64,000 bases of DNA, taken from NCBI GenBank assembly GCA_001510575.1, contig LNGK01000005.1:2914574-2978573 (forward strand), in the 5' to 3' direction. This stretch comes from Knoxdaviesia capensis (lineage: Eukaryota; Ascomycota; Sordariomycetes; Microascales; Gondwanamycetaceae). Position numbers and translations under genes: made by a program. This document shows positions 1 through 12,715 of the stretch, piece by piece. Under the pieces are notes generated by a model. It ran no database searches, had not been told where the DNA came from, and saw only the letters and a program-made list of their open reading frames with translations. Position 1 is the first letter of the stretch. Each line of letters opens with the position of its first letter.

Positions 1-423
1 GCCGAAACCACATGCAATCCCGCGATCCTTTCTCCAGTCTCGTTCTTTTTTAACCTTGGAGGGCACGACGCGCGTGGACCCTAGCTCCTCCGGCTCGCCG
101 CCGCACTTCGTTGATTGGGTGTATGTACTTGACGGCTTTGCTGCTCTCTTTTACACCCCCCTCCATATCTTGTCTAGGTGGCATGCACCTCACACGTTAA
201 GGTATAGGAAAGGGGAAAGATAGACCAGACTTCGCCACTGTTGTTTCATGTTCTAGGGTTTACGTATCGATAATGGATCATCCGCACATACTTATGCCAA
301 CCCTCGAGGCTGAGTGGCACACACGTACCTGTCCTGGGTCCCAACAGTGCGTGTGTGCTGTATGTGGGTGGGGTGGTTGGTGGTGGCCCGGTTGAAGAAT
401 CCTCCGTGTGCTACGTATACAGT

Positions 424-424
<1 letters not shown>

Positions 425-462
<38 letters not shown>
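425..462. repeat. (CA)n microsatellite
   Basis: About 19 uninterrupted CA units. Frames reading through it give artificial Thr-His or Val-Cys runs. Confidence 0.95.
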
Positions 463-466
<4 letters not shown>

Positions 467-1960
467 AAGGTCCGATCGAATGCCGCTTGCGGACCGGTCT
501 TGACCTGGCTCGTGCCGTCTGTTCCCTTTTCTCTCGTGTGTATGTCTGGTACTCTAGAGTCGATTTCCACCCATTACGAGTCCCTCTCCGTCGGCCCTGA
601 TGGATTTCCTAGGGCCACTGGGTCACTGGCACTACGTGGACACGACGACACCCACTGGAATCACGTTAGGGAGAATTCAATTGTTTATTCAAAGATGAAA
701 TGTTTGTCTATTGAAAGAGGACAATCGCTAGGTTCCAGAACACGGCAGTGGACTATCGTGGGAGTATACCGCCGGCCACGATTCTTCAACTCTGGAGTGG
801 TCCCGAAGTCAAACGGAAAGCCCGGACTGACGAGCTCTTCCTGTGTCTAGGGTCTCGGGCAATATAGCCCCAAACACATACAGTTACTGTTCTTCGGCCA
901 GTGCATGCATATGGCCATTGTCTGCAGTGGTCTATATTCCTCCGCCGCACAACCATGTTCCAGCTTCATTTCCAGGACACACCCCGCGGGAGACCGTGTT
1001 TGTGATTCGAACTCCAGTCGGCAGTCAGGCGTAAAACACGTCGGACCGCTCTCTTGGCTGTGCTGTTCCCGCGGACTCCCAACTCTCTATGCGGCGCTGA
1101 TGGACAGTGTTATCCGTTGTTGCTTGTGTGTGCGAAGTGCGGTCTCCCAAGTTCAGTTCTAAGGAGGCCGAGTATCGGGAACCGTGGCACCGATCCCGTT
1201 GCTGCTTGACAGTGTTAGTGAAGGATGGGATGTCCGAGTAGGTAGCATCTATAAGCATCCCAGACTTTCAGAAAAGTGAGAAGAGAAAGGCTTGGTCAAG
1301 GAGAGAAGCCCATCAGTTCCGTCGAAAGCCAGGGAAGGGAGCTGGAAAGATAGGGTGAGGAAGATGGAAGAGGAGAAAATGAAAGAGTAAAGTGTAACAG
1401 CAGGTTGACAGCGCAGTATATACCTGTAGCGGAGGTGGTGGAGGGAAAAGTCCATGAATCACGAATAAGATATGCAAGGGGTAGAACGAATCACCGGCAA
1501 AGCATAGATTAGTACATATCCAAGTTCGCTAGTTGGCATCTACTTCAAAGCAAAGGTTCTGTTAAGCTACAGGAGTTAACTCAATTCAAGCTTTTCATGA
1601 TATTCTCCCTTTTCTCTCTGATATCCACCCTGCTAGGAAATCCTAAGTATGCCAGGAGAGCAAGGAGGAAGTGAACGAGGAAACTCGGTATCATCATTCG
1701 GGTTTTTACCAGAGCATCAACAGAGTTCTAAAAGAGCAAGAGGAAAAATGTTACACGTGGGTGTGAAAGGAAAGATATGGCAGTGTGGGAGATTAGTTGA
1801 GAGACATCCATCCGGGAGGGAATCGCCCGATTGGAAAGTCAGAATGAGTGACAGCAAGCATCAGCTTCGACAGCTGGATAGTGCTTGGAAACCAGACGTG
1901 AGATGTGTATCGCTTCGAAAAGTGTGATGATGATATATCACGCACAAGTTCTCGGGTGTG

Positions 1961-1980
1961 GGCAGGCAGGCAGGCAGGCA
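1961..1980. repeat. (GGCA)5 tandem repeat
   Basis: Five GGCA units immediately downstream (on the minus strand) of the alternative oxidase stop codon. Confidence 0.9.
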
Positions 1981-1989
1981 GCAAAAGGC

Positions 1990-3299
1990 TTAGATGACCT
2001 CGTCGCGCTCAAATCCAGCGGGCCGCAGAGCGGGGATCGGCTTCTTGCGGCCGTCCTTGTACTCGCTGGCGAACGGATTGGGGTCTTCGTTCTGCTTGAG
2101 GTTGCTGAGGGTGTGGTTGACACCGCGGTGGGTGGCCTCTGTAAGGAGTGTAAGAAAGAAAACGAGTGAATCAGTTAGTCACTGTCGCTTGCCTTCTCGT
2201 CCAAAGCCGGGTGCAGCTAGTAGCAGGAGGAAGAACATACCATCAGCGCGGATATACAGAATGAGATCCTTCATGGTGCGCTTGCCCTCGGGGATATTCC
2301 AGTACGAGACGGCGATCTCGGGGATGACGAAGTTGGGATCGGACCACTTGGGCACCTTGCCCTCGTCGATCTCCTTGAGGCAGCGGGTGTAGGTGTGCAC
2401 GGCCTCCTCCTCGAGGTAGCCGACGAAGCGGTGGCAGATCTTGGGCGAGATCAGGTAGGTGACGAACAGCGAGTTGAAGAACACGCCCTGGGCGCCGATG
2501 ATCATCACCTTCATGAACCAGCCCGGCTCGCCCATGGTCATGAAGGTCAGCAGGTGCATGCGCTCGTTGTAGCTCTCCTCCAGCAGCGTCTCGATCCAGC
2601 CGTTGTCGCGCTTCAGCCGCCGCAGCGAGCCCAGGTGGCGCAGCATGCCGGCCACCATGCCCGGCACGCCGGCGATGCTCTCGAGGAAGATGAAGCGGAT
2701 GAGCTGGAAGGAAGGGTTAGTTGAGTGGCCTTTACGTATCACTGTTATAGGTGTAAAAAAAAAATAGATAAAAGAAAGAGGGAGGGAGAAGAGCCCCCCC
2801 GCCCCCCGCCCCCAAAAAAAGAATAAAGACAAAACAAAACACTCACCCATTGTGCCTCGGTCAGCGGCTTATCGGCCACGACATTAGTCGTCGGATTCGC
2901 CTTGTCGCTCTTCTGCTCGCGCGACATCCCCGTGGCGGTGTCCATGGCCCAGCGGCACAGCCGCACGAACTTCCATGCACACCAGTCGCCGACGCCGCGC
3001 GGCGGGCGGTGGGCCGGCACGACGTCGAGCAGCTCCTGCTCGGTCCATCCGTGGTGCTTCCATGCGGCCGGCGTAGTGCGGATCGACGGGGTTTCCTTCT
3101 TGGGGAAGAAGTCGCGCAGCTGGGCGGCCCTTGTGGTGGAGAAGTTTGCGCGTGGGCTGTAGTTGGAGTGGTTGTAGTACGGCACGGAGGTGGCGACGGT
3201 GCCGGCGACGGCGGGGGCAAGGGTGCGGATCACGGCGGCGCGGAACACCGGGTTGCTGGCGGCGGTGTAGAGCCGTGGTTGGGCTCTGCAGGCGAGCAT
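1990..3299 (-). CDS. aox: Alternative oxidase, mitochondrial
   Basis: Ubiquinol oxidase of the mitochondrial inner membrane. It passes electrons from ubiquinol straight to oxygen, bypassing complexes III and IV without pumping protons. Exons on the minus strand: 3299-2847, 2703-2241 and 2138-1990, joined across two GT-AG introns, giving 354 residues, normal for the family. The N-terminus is basic and rich in Ala/Ser/Thr, as expected for a mitochondrial presequence. The di-iron four-helix motifs are present: [10 protein letters not shown] (Glu159), NERMH (Glu198, His201), LEEEAVHTY (about 248) and RADEATHR (Glu306, His309). The Glu306 codon is split by the second intron, which supports that junction. 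The C-terminus ends in FERDEVI, as in known fungal oxidases. A TATA element lies about 235 bp upstream. Identification is secure; whether expression is inducible cannot be read from the sequence. Confidence 0.96.
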
Positions 3300-3534
3300 T
3301 GTGTGGTTGTGTATGGGGAGGTTGAAGTGGTGGTTGAGGGTAGACGGATGGGAGAAGAAGACAGGAGGAGGGGGGAAGAAGATAGAAAGAGAGGATAAAA
3401 GAAAGGAGATCTGAAGTGAGGAGGGAGTCAAACAGTAACAGAGAGAACTCTCTTAAGGAAGGGAGGAGGAATATCTTTCCGGGTCTAGCGTGTGTATGTA
3501 TCTCGCTTCGCCAAATGGGGGATGGAGGGATTGT

Positions 3535-3540
3535 TTTATA
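3535..3540 (-). promoter_or_regulatory. Probable TATA box of the alternative oxidase gene
   Basis: Reads TATAAA on the minus strand, 236 bp upstream of the oxidase ATG. The spacing fits a fungal TATA promoter with a 5' UTR of roughly 150-200 nt. The call rests on motif and position only. Confidence 0.45.
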
Positions 3541-6500
3541 CTGGAAGGGGAGAGTCAGAGTCGACTGTCAAGTCTCCGATGTCATCAGAGGCGGCTGAAG
3601 ATGTGAGGCAATAAGAAGAGAGGGAATTATGCTTTGGTCTTTGTTTCTCGTCATTCACTTTCGCGTTCATTGGTGTGACCGACCGCGTGCAAGGCAAGGC
3701 ATGCGGGTAGGCGCAGAGTACCTTTTATACTTTGGGCGTTCCGGACGGGCCATGGTGTGTCCCAGTCTGGCTTTCAAGACGTCAATGGCCACCAGTCAAG
3801 GTAACCCTCAGCAGTTCTACATGTTGGTTAGTGCGGCACGTCCTGGGTAGCTTGTTTAGATCTTCGGGCTCTATCCGGGTGCTGCATGTAGACCCGCCCG
3901 TATTGCTGGCGCTTCCCAATACACATCAGATACAGACGAACAGAGCCTCATGCCACCCCCAAAGAAAGGGGGTGAAAGATGTCTTTGGATGCCACACCCA
4001 CACATATTACACCCCTTTGGTTAAGGCTTGAGAGCATGGCCGCTCCTATAAGCCACGATCAATTTTCATCAATTCTCCATCATGTGTTCTCTGTAGTCTG
4101 AAGTCTGGACATACAGGCTCCTCCCCGGCGATCACCAGGAACAAGCAGCCCTTCGGACGAAGATTTCACGGAAGCCATGAGACAGGCATTCCAGTTGGAA
4201 CACGGCGAGACTCGTGGCTGAAGCGTCCAGTTTAGCTGGGCGTGTATCGTTGATTCTAGCGGGTTCGGTGTGATGTCCAAATATCACATCCTGGAGAGGG
4301 CAAACGAGCGGTGGGTGTATCACTATCAAGCATCGACATGGCCACCCACGCATCTTTCGTTCCTCCTCCCGGACCCTCCAATGTGCCAGTATCAAAAACT
4401 CACACGCGAAGAAGGCGAGAAGGCATCAAAAGTGAATCACAATCGGGAAAGTTCGGAACAGCGTTATCTGCGCCGGACCTGTTGCTGAAAGGAAAGAAAA
4501 ACCTCCCGAAGAGAAAGCCCACTTGGAGCCTCACAAACAAGGCACATGACACAAGCTGAGCAGGTTCCTTTTTCTTCGTCTTCCTCGTCTTCCCCGTTTG
4601 CTCATCTTGGCGTGTCGAGTTTCGGAAGCCCGTTGGGATGTCAAATGAACAAAATCCCCAGCCGAAAAAACCCTGCTTGGTTTCTTTTTCGTTGGTGAGA
4701 GAGAGAGAGAACCCTCCGGACGAAAATGCCCCGGAACACTCTCTGGTGCGCCTGACCTCTCTCTTCCTTCAAGCCCAAGCCCGGAAAGATACGACGCCTA
4801 GAAAGCACACTGTTGTGTCCTCCTGTGGATAATATCGGCCGGAACAGCTGCTAAAGATGTCGCTTTAGGGGGGGCGGACTCGACCACTTCCAGCGTAGGC
4901 CATGGCTTGCCACACGGCCTACAGGGGCCGGCGCAAAGAAGTAAGACGCCCGGAACATTCCTCCGACTCTCTGCTTTGTCATTTGGGGAATGGAGGTGGC
5001 GCGGGGTACTTGTCCAGGCGCACCGAATGACATAGTGACTCCAAGTAGCCCCTTGTTCAGGAACCACAACCAAGTGCATCCGTTGATGCCGCCGGGCCAG
5101 GAACGCAGAATCGCTTCCGGGGGCGGCGCCCACTACATGTTAACACCGTTTTAGTCTGTTTAGCTCTCTGGCCCAGTATCCCATGCCTCGTTTTTGATTT
5201 TTTTGTCCATTCCCCCCCCCCTCACTCTCGTTCACTCTGTTTTGCCTCCCGTCCTCGCTTGCGTCTCCCCACGGGAAATAAACAGTAAAAAGTTAAGATA
5301 AACGCCACAATCGTAGCCAACGTTATAACAAGCACAAAAGCTCTACAGAAGATAGAATTTTACAAGAGCCGCCAAGTATTCTGCCCAGACTCCAGAAGTT
5401 TCCATCCATGATGCTGCCATAAGACTGCGGTCTGCGCACGTCCAAGCATGATGGACCACCAGGATCTATTCCGCGGACATGGTAGTTGCGGGATTCCAGA
5501 GTCCCACACATCTCGTATCAGTACCACATCCGTACCGAAACACTCGCTCTCGCTGCTTCTAGGAGGTGCGTGGCTACGTCGTCCATGGGCTCGCTTGGGA
5601 AACATAGCCTGATCGCATGACCAGGGGACACTCCCGAATCTGGCATCTCCAGGCCGGCCGGTCAACGTGGGAGGGCGGTTTATGCGCGTGTGGCTAAACT
5701 GTTGTTCTTTTGCTAACGTAGCATCTGATTTCCCTCTCTAAATACGCAAAAAGAATTAAGAATAGTGGGCAAACGTCCCTTTTTGCGAATCGTCCCTAAA
5801 AACTTCATGTCCCGTTCAAATCCCGTTTGTCTGATTGGACTGGCGGGCTGTGGTGACTCTTCTGAAGTCTCAACGACGTTTATATCCCTGGCGGGCTTAA
5901 TTCCTTGACGCGCAGCTTTCCCGCACGGCCGGCCAACATCTGTCATAGTGCATTGGCAAAGCCTCTCACTTCACTCACTACGTTTACGTATCCACCATTG
6001 TCGTCACCACGGCGGCTTCACGGATATGGCGTTGGTATGTGATGGCTCTGGCGTCGAAGAGAAATGCTGACGTTCAACACCCGCTCACACATCTTGCTGC
6101 TCGAATTACGCTGGGTTCAAGAAATACAGAATGCATGTCCATGTACACCGGGGGCTCGTGCCCGAAGATCCCCTAGAAACTAAGGGGACAAAAAGAAAAC
6201 TTGCCCATAGCTCTCCAGATCCCGGATGCGGACTCCGCTCCTCGCGTCGTGCTCCGGGGTCCGCCATGATCGCCGACGCCCTAACACGCGCAATATCCAA
6301 CACGAAAAAAAGGACATCAGTCCACGCTTCGGAAGGGGGTTCAAAGATACATTTCCGGGTTCAGAAATCAAAGCACATATCGAAACGGAACGCTGGCATG
6401 AACGTGGTCGTTTTTTTGTCTTGATCAACAATCCTCCGGATGCATTAAGGAGGGGCCATCCTTCGCCTCACAATATATATTAGGTGCTGATATCAGGTTA

Positions 6501-7124
6501 TCTTCATTTTTTTGTTCCCCTTCGTGGGCAACTTCGCGGTTCGTTCTATCCGAATCTAACCTCGAGTTGGGCCTTCTTCTCTTCTGCTTGTTGATGTCTA
6601 CTCCAAATACTCGCGGTTATCGCTGTGAGACCCCCAGAGCCACCGTCTGAATGGTGGTCTTTCCGGGCGTTGGTCGAGGCTCTCCTCCACACAGATAAGA
6701 AAGGCCGTTTTCTCTCCTGCCACCGTTGGGGAACACAAAAGCCGGATCGGATACTGAAAATTGATGAGAGCCGATGGTAATCTCTATTCGGCCCCGGAAA
6801 TATCCATTCTGTCTCAACAGATTCACCGTCAAGTCCGGCTGCTATGTCCGACTTCTCGCCATATCTAGGCAGTTTCGGTTCTAGCAGCTATTCGCATACG
6901 GCCGCGGATGCTACTTCTCTAAGCCCGGCGTCAACCGACGCGGGCAGTCGAGGACCGCCGCCAGTCTCCTCCCCAAAAGTCAGTCCCATAATCGCCGCCT
7001 CCGTAATTCACTCGTTGATATCGTTGGGATCCTGACTAGGCCGCGATACTGCGTGTTGTGGGCGAATGCGGTTGTACTATGTAGAACGGGCGGGGGCCGT
7101 ACTCGTTAAGAGAAAGTACAGACC

Positions 7125-7156
7125 CCTCCTCCTCCTCCTCCTCCTCCTCCTCCTCC
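7125..7156. repeat. (CCT)n trinucleotide repeat
   Basis: Ten or more CCT units in a row. It creates a poly-Arg run in a minus-strand frame that I do not regard as a gene. Confidence 0.95.
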
Positions 7157-7511
7157 GCATTTTCTCAAGATTCCCCTTGGAAGCGTTTGTGTGCTGAGTT
7201 GTCCTCTCTGGAAAGAGTAATAGCTGTAAGTCGTCTTTTCGCTTTGGTCTCGCGAGAGAGTTCCCGTTGAGCCTGCTAAGGTTCATCAGTTCCTCGGAGG
7301 CTATCATCAACGGGAATGCTATGATCAAGGTTGGCCGGCCCATCGTGCTTGGGCTGGGTAGTGATATTACTGGACAAATCGAGAGTAGACATCGCTCTAG
7401 CAGATACAAGATGAAAAGGTTTCCAACTTCAAGTCCTTTCCAATCATAGCACTTGAGGTTTCCGTGGGTCATAGACTGTGATTCATAGCGACAATCCTCA
7501 CCAGGCACCAG

Positions 7512-7525
7512 CCCTAACCCTAACC
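7512..7525. promoter_or_regulatory. Double telomere-type motif (CCCTAACCCTAACC)
   Basis: Two and a third copies of the fungal telomere unit CCCTAA, far from any chromosome end visible here. It could be an interstitial telomere remnant or a binding site for a Tbf1-type Myb factor. It is 3 kb from the nearest gene start, so a promoter role is doubtful. Confidence 0.4.
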
Positions 7526-9184
7526 TTTCACCGTTGCAAATTCATTGACGAGGAATGTATATATATCCTTCAAGTTCTCTCGCCATGTGAGAATTTGGCC
7601 GAATCCATTATGCAGGGTCTAGTGACTACTGCTTCATCTGCTATTCTCTGCTAATTACACTCACTTGAGAGTTGTTGGAGCTCCCGGGGCAGAACATGAT
7701 TCAAGTCCAGATATCGTCACTCAGTCGCCCCCTCCTCCTTATCTCATCACCGTTCGCAACGAGTCTTACTCTCCAACGACGAGAACGCGGCCAAAAGAGT
7801 AGGACCTTTTGCCCCGAGTTCTTATAGACGGAGAGCAGCGACTGGTGTGTGGAGCATACATAGTAGTAGTCGTGTTACGGTCGAGGATCATCGACCACCG
7901 AATCAAACGTCACGATGTTGGCGAAAAGAGAACAAAGTCCATCGTGTGTTTATCTACGCAATGCGCGCTCCTCCCCGTCACAAACCGGAGTATAAGGTGT
8001 GGCAGCTCTGCTTAGGGGTTATATATGACAGCGCGGCCAAGCTGTTTCGGAAACATACCGCCCATTGCTCAGATGTGCCGCCAGAGTACGGTTGGAAACT
8101 GATCTGGGTTGAAAGCGGATCTGGGCTCTCGAGTTCTTCTCGATGCCACAGACGGTGGTCCACTCAACATGAGCGGCAGCTTTGCCCTTATCTTTCCGCG
8201 AGCGGTTGGCATCCGAGTCCCAGTTGCTGGTCGGGTGAGCCTCACCTACGAGACTATCTTGCTCTCTCTGGGGCCTGAGTGTTAGACTTTCTGACTTACA
8301 AGCAGATGTGTTAATCCGGCCGGCATCTGCCTCTGCTCATAGTACTGCCGTGTAGGGACTCTAGAGCGCCTTCAGGGTGCCGTGACCGCTCTTGAACGAG
8401 TCCTGACGACGTCGACTTTCATACCCTCGTTTTCTGTCCGGCTTTGACGGATACCTGCTAGCAACCTCCATTGCCATCCATCCTGTAGACATTGTTTCTC
8501 TGGGTAAGGCGACTCGTCAGTTTCTGTCAAACAGATGCCAGGGCAATCTCTTATGTGATGGCCGACAGGAGCTTCTTTTGGCTTTGGTGGAATGTCCATG
8601 CTATGTAGACTTTCGCGTCGTCGGGCTGGCGACAGAGAGGCGAGCACATCATCTCTCCATACCATGCAATCTGGCATCTCCTCCAGACAGTCTGATTCGG
8701 CAGGAATCCGAGCCAGGTAGTCGGAACAGCGCTCTGCGAACGCATATTAGCAGAATGCTTCCCGCTATCAATCTTCCGTCCAATCGAACACCCCGCGCTT
8801 TCGATTTCGCGGTCGCGCTCGGCTGGGAGAAGCCCCGAAAGGACGCACCCTAAGAAGGTCCTGGAACCCCGTACTCCGGGATGGCGATGGCCCGTCGGCC
8901 CCGGCCGGCGACCGACTAGCATCGCCGCGCTCGTTTGCGCATTGGGAGGGAGATCGTCCCGGTCGGTGGGCCGTTCTCTGCGAGGGCTTCTCGGGGGTTG
9001 GCCTAGATACGCCCGGCGTCACTTTGCCAGGAGATGTAGAATTTAGATTGCGTCCGTCAAATGTGAAGCAGTGAAAGCAAGAAACGCGTAAGTTGAACAT
9101 CGGCCCTCAGGATCGGTCCCGTCGGATTTGAAGGCTGAGGCGTGATGGTATTTCTCGAACCACATTGATGAGGAAGTGTAGTAC

Positions 9185-9200
9185 TGTACTGTACAGTACA
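9185..9200. repeat. Perfect 16-bp palindrome TGTACTGTACAGTACA
   Basis: Self-complementary over 16 bases and centred on CTGTACAG-type sequence. Related palindromes recur at 48690-48703, 49165-49178 and 49460-49469, always between genes. Confidence 0.7.
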
Positions 9201-10010
9201 TACAGTAGACACACAAAGTTCAGGACATCAGGTGCCACTGAAAGTGCCCTCTGAAAAGAAGTGGGCCCTGATAGCGGGTTGTCCCATGCGTCAGGGGCTG
9301 TTCAATAGTTTCTTCCACTCTCTTTTTTAGTGCTGGGTTCTCGCCCTATCTCCATCCTCCAGTCGACTTTTACACGAACATGGGTTAGCCACGAGGAGTT
9401 CGCAACCTGGCTTGTGCTTTTCTGTTGGCGGTATGGATTCCTTATCAGCGTAGACCTCTCTCAGTGCTGCGGCACAGGTATCAACAAGTGGGTTGGAGGA
9501 AAAAGGGGGGAAACCTCGGGTGCTCTCTGTTCGATCATGATGCCATCTTCGATCTGTGAGTCAGCAGCCGGCAGTTCAGTTCTTGAAGCTTTTGAGTGTT
9601 TTTCCCTTGTTGTACGTAGACAAAACACATCTCAAAAGTTCATCCAGCGGCCGCATTGCCAAGGCGCTGTCTTTTTCCTGCGTCACCCTAAAACCCTTGC
9701 GATTCTTGGCTCTGGCTCTCCTCTTTCCTACGTCTTATTCCCTGGTCCTGCCACCAGGATATTAGCTGGAAGGAACCCCCACAACCCAGGCCAGGATCAT
9801 CGTGTGCTTGAAGATCTGTGCACTGTTTTTTCGTGGCTGAAATTGTGGCCATAGTGGGCGAAATAGGAAAAGTCGGTGGTGCTTCGATTCCAGTCCTTTG
9901 CCGAATTCCATGCAATCAATCCCAGCCGCCTTTTCTTCCATCTTCGTCCTCTTTATCTGTCGCCCTCTTTTTCTTGCTCCCCCAATTTTCTCTCCTCCCC
10001 CGGTGTCTTA

Positions 10011-10449
10011 TGATAGGACGGTGGCTGGTTTTCTCCAGGCGAATCTCCACGACGTTGAAACTTGCCTCTTTTTGCATTCCAAATTCTCTTTCGAGTGGGA
10101 ATAAACACATAATCTCCCGACGGTTCAACTCGGCCCAGCTCTTGTGTTGGATATCACATACAGCCTCTTCCACGGTTGACTCGCAATTGCGCGTTCCGGA
10201 GCACGGCGCGGCTGGATCACTCAATCGCTGATACCTTTCCTCCCCCCCGGCTTTCGAGACGGGCGATAACGTCCACGCTTCAGACGACGACGATAGCGAC
10301 GACTAGAGTACATCGTAAATATATATCTCTCTCTTTTGCCTGCCTTGGTTTTCCTTTCTCTTTCATCTTCCGTGTCTCCGCTCGACTGCGGTGCCCTGCT
10401 TGGGGACCGACGCCCCCTCTTTCCGGCCTGCCGACACCTCCCACGATAA
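10011..10449 (+). promoter_or_regulatory. Cluster of HGATAR (GATA-factor) sites upstream of the permease
   Basis: TGATAG at 10011-10016, CGATAA at 10264-10269, CGATAG at 10291-10296 and CGATAA at 10444-10449 match the HGATAR site of AreA/Nit2-type nitrogen regulators. Amino-acid permease genes of fungi are commonly controlled by such factors. The sites are short, so chance occurrence is not excluded, but four in under 450 bp directly before a permease gene is suggestive. Confidence 0.4.
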
Positions 10450-10485
10450 CATCCCTTCTTGTCCTCCGAACAACCACCGGCCACA

Positions 10486-12715
10486 ATGTCCGCGCCGACA
10501 GATTTCGAAATGAACACCTTCCGCATGAAGGAAGACTCCATAACCTACGGCAGCTCGTATAGCATGCGCGAGCCGTTCTACCGAGATCCCGTGCCCGAGA
10601 CGTCCCTGCAGCGCTTCCGCGACAGCTTCCGGCGTCTCGAGCAGTCCACGCCGAAGGCCGGACAAGACACCGCCTACCTCGAGGCGCTGGGCAACGGGAA
10701 TGGCGGCCACTACTATGATATGCAGGGCGGTATCTTGAAGACGGCGCACTCAGGCCTCGCGAGAAAGCTGAAGGGCAGACATCTGCAGATGATTGCTATC
10801 GGAGGCTCAATCGGTGCGTGGTTGCTTTTTCTTTATCTCTATGTTGCGTTTGCCAATTTCTTTTCTGCCCTCCGCTTCTTCACTTTATCTGCAATCTTCC
10901 GGAACCCCGAAGGGAGGGTGCATGATGGGGCTTCGCGGGGGGGCCGTGAAAATGAGACAGAGCCAACTGTCGCAAGTTTCGCCTCAGTTGGCTGTCAGAA
11001 ATCTGCCATCTGATCTTCCAAATGTCTAACAAGCCCTTCTTCTCTCCCTTAGGAACCGGCTTGTTTGTTGCGTCAGGCAAAGCCTTGCAAACGGGCGGCC
11101 CTGCGTCGCTGTTGATTGCCTTTTCGTCTATCGGTCTCATGTTGTACTGCACGTGTCAGGCTCTTGGAGAACTTGCTGTTGTGTTCCCCGTGTCTGGTTC
11201 ATTTTCGGCTTATTCCACGCGATTCCTAGACCCCTCGTGGGGGTTTGCTATGGGATGGAAGTGAGTTATAATCTTCGCGCGCGTTTGTGTTGTGCCAGTT
11301 GTGACGGAAATATCCATGAACTAACGTCTTATCGAATAGCTACGCATTCCAATGGCTTATCGTCTTACCTCTCGAAATTGTTGCGGCTTCTATTGTGCTG
11401 TCATATTGGAACGAATCAATACCGAGAGCTGGCTTCGTGACCCTCTTCCTGACTGTCATCCTGATCATCAATCTGTTTGGCATCAAGGGCTATGGTGAAG
11501 CCGAGTTTACGTTTGCTATCATCAAAGTTACAGCCGTGATCGGTTTCATGTAAGTTGTGGAATTCCCCCCGTGTTTCTTTTGGTCGATGAGGAGTCTTGA
11601 GAGCTGTCCAACTAAACCATACGCCGATCGTGCGACCCGTTCACAGTCTCCTTGGAATTGTCCTCAACTGCGGTGGTTACCCAGACACCGGCTACATTGG
11701 CGGGCGCTACTGGAGAGACCCCGGTGCTTTCAACAATGGCTTCAAGGGCCTGTGTAGCGTGTTTGTGACGGCCGCCTTTTCGTTTGCTGGCACTGAGCTT
11801 GTCGGTCTCGCCGCCGCCGAGACGGCAAACCCGCGCAAGTCTATCCCCACAGCCATCAAGCAGGTGTTCTGGCGTATCACGTTGTTCTACGTTCTGGCGC
11901 TGCTGCTTGTCGGCCTGCTTGTGCCATACGACAGCGAGAGCCTGATCAAGTCGAGCGCAGACTCCATCGTGTCTGCCAATGCGTCGCCGTTTGTCATTGC
12001 CATTGAGAATGCCCAGATTGACATCCTGCCGTCGGTCATGAACGCGGTTATCCTGATTGCCGTGCTATCGGTCGGCAACTCGGCCGTGTTCGGTTCGTCG
12101 CGTACGCTTGCTGCTCTTGCAGACCAGAACCAGGCGCCCAAGATCCTCGCCTACATCGACCGCAAGGGTCGTCCCCTGGTGGCGATTGGCGTGGCTGGCG
12201 CCATTGGCCTGCTGGCGTACCTGGCCGATCTGGAGCAGCAGAGCACGGTACTGGACTGGCTCCTCGCCTCATCCGGTCTGTCGTCGATCTTCACGTGGGC
12301 CTCGATTTGCCTGAGCCACATCCGCTTCCGCCAGTGCTGGGCGGCGCGTGGCCACTCGCCGCAGGAGCTGGCGTTCAAGTCGCAGGTCGGCGTGCTCGGC
12401 TCGTTCCTGGGGCTGTCGCTGAACATCCTGGTGCTGGTGGCGCAGTTCTGGGTGGGCGCGTTCCCGATCGACTACGGCAAGAAGACGTCGGCCGAGCTGG
12501 CGGAGAACTTCTTCCTGGGCTACATGGCCTTCCCTATTGTCATGATCTTCTACCTGGGCCACAAGATGTACTACCGCACGTCGCTTTTGACGCTGGGCGA
12601 TATGGATGTGGACACCGGACGGCGCGACTTGAACCTGCCGATTCTGCTGGCGCAGGAGCGCGACGAGCAGAAGAAGTGGCCCACGTGGAAGAAGGTGTAC
12701 AAGTTTCTGTGCTAG
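10486..12715 (+). CDS. Amino-acid permease, YAT/APC family (Gap1-like)
   Basis: Plasma-membrane proton symporter for amino acids. Four exons: 10486-10813, 11053-11260, 11340-11549 and 11647-12715. The three GT-AG introns preserve the frame and give 604 residues, normal for the family. A hydrophilic N-terminal tail of about 95 residues precedes the core. The first transmembrane segment carries the family signature IGGSIGTGLFVASGKAL (from about residue 105), split by intron 1. Further signatures are ALGELAVVFPVSGSF in TM3, GWNYAFQWLIVLPLE, and FSFAGTELVGLAAAET in TM6. About twelve hydrophobic segments are visible. The C-terminus ends in KFLC, recalling the aromatic-plus-Cys tail of yeast plasma-membrane permeases, where the Cys is palmitoylated. 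Substrate range (general versus basic or aromatic) cannot be decided by reading. GATA-type sites upstream suggest nitrogen control. Confidence 0.93.

Larger units (their letters stand above)
1..1989. other. Gene-free stretch left of the alternative oxidase gene
   Basis: I see no supportable gene here. Open frames are short, overlap one another on both strands and show no family motif. The longest plus-strand frame (314-850) runs through a CA dinucleotide repeat and is not credible as a protein. A single TTAGGG occurs at 666-671. A GGCA tetranucleotide repeat lies at 1961-1980, just past the stop codon of the oxidase gene, so the last few hundred bases probably include its 3' UTR. Confidence 0.6.
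3300..10485. other. Long gene-free stretch between alternative oxidase and permease
   Basis: About 7.2 kb without a supportable gene. The first several hundred bases are the oxidase promoter and leader; the last 500-600 are the pyrimidine-rich permease leader. Between them, open frames of up to about 175 codons occur on both strands but overlap, lack splice-linked continuations and show no family motif. Landmarks are a CCT trinucleotide repeat (7125-7156), a double telomere-type motif (7512-7525), a perfect palindrome (9185-9200) and GATA elements near the permease. Decayed mobile DNA or unannotated non-coding transcripts are possible but not demonstrable by reading. Confidence 0.55.

Noticed and set aside
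314..850. 178-codon plus-strand frame near the left end
   Set aside because: Passes through the CA microsatellite; no motif and no splice-linked continuation.
5812..5825. tRNA B-box-like GTTCAAATCC
   Set aside because: Flanking bases do not form a T-stem and there is no A-box or acceptor stem upstream.
7847..8278. 143-codon plus-strand frame in the left gene desert
   Set aside because: Unremarkable composition, no family motif, overlapped by other frames.
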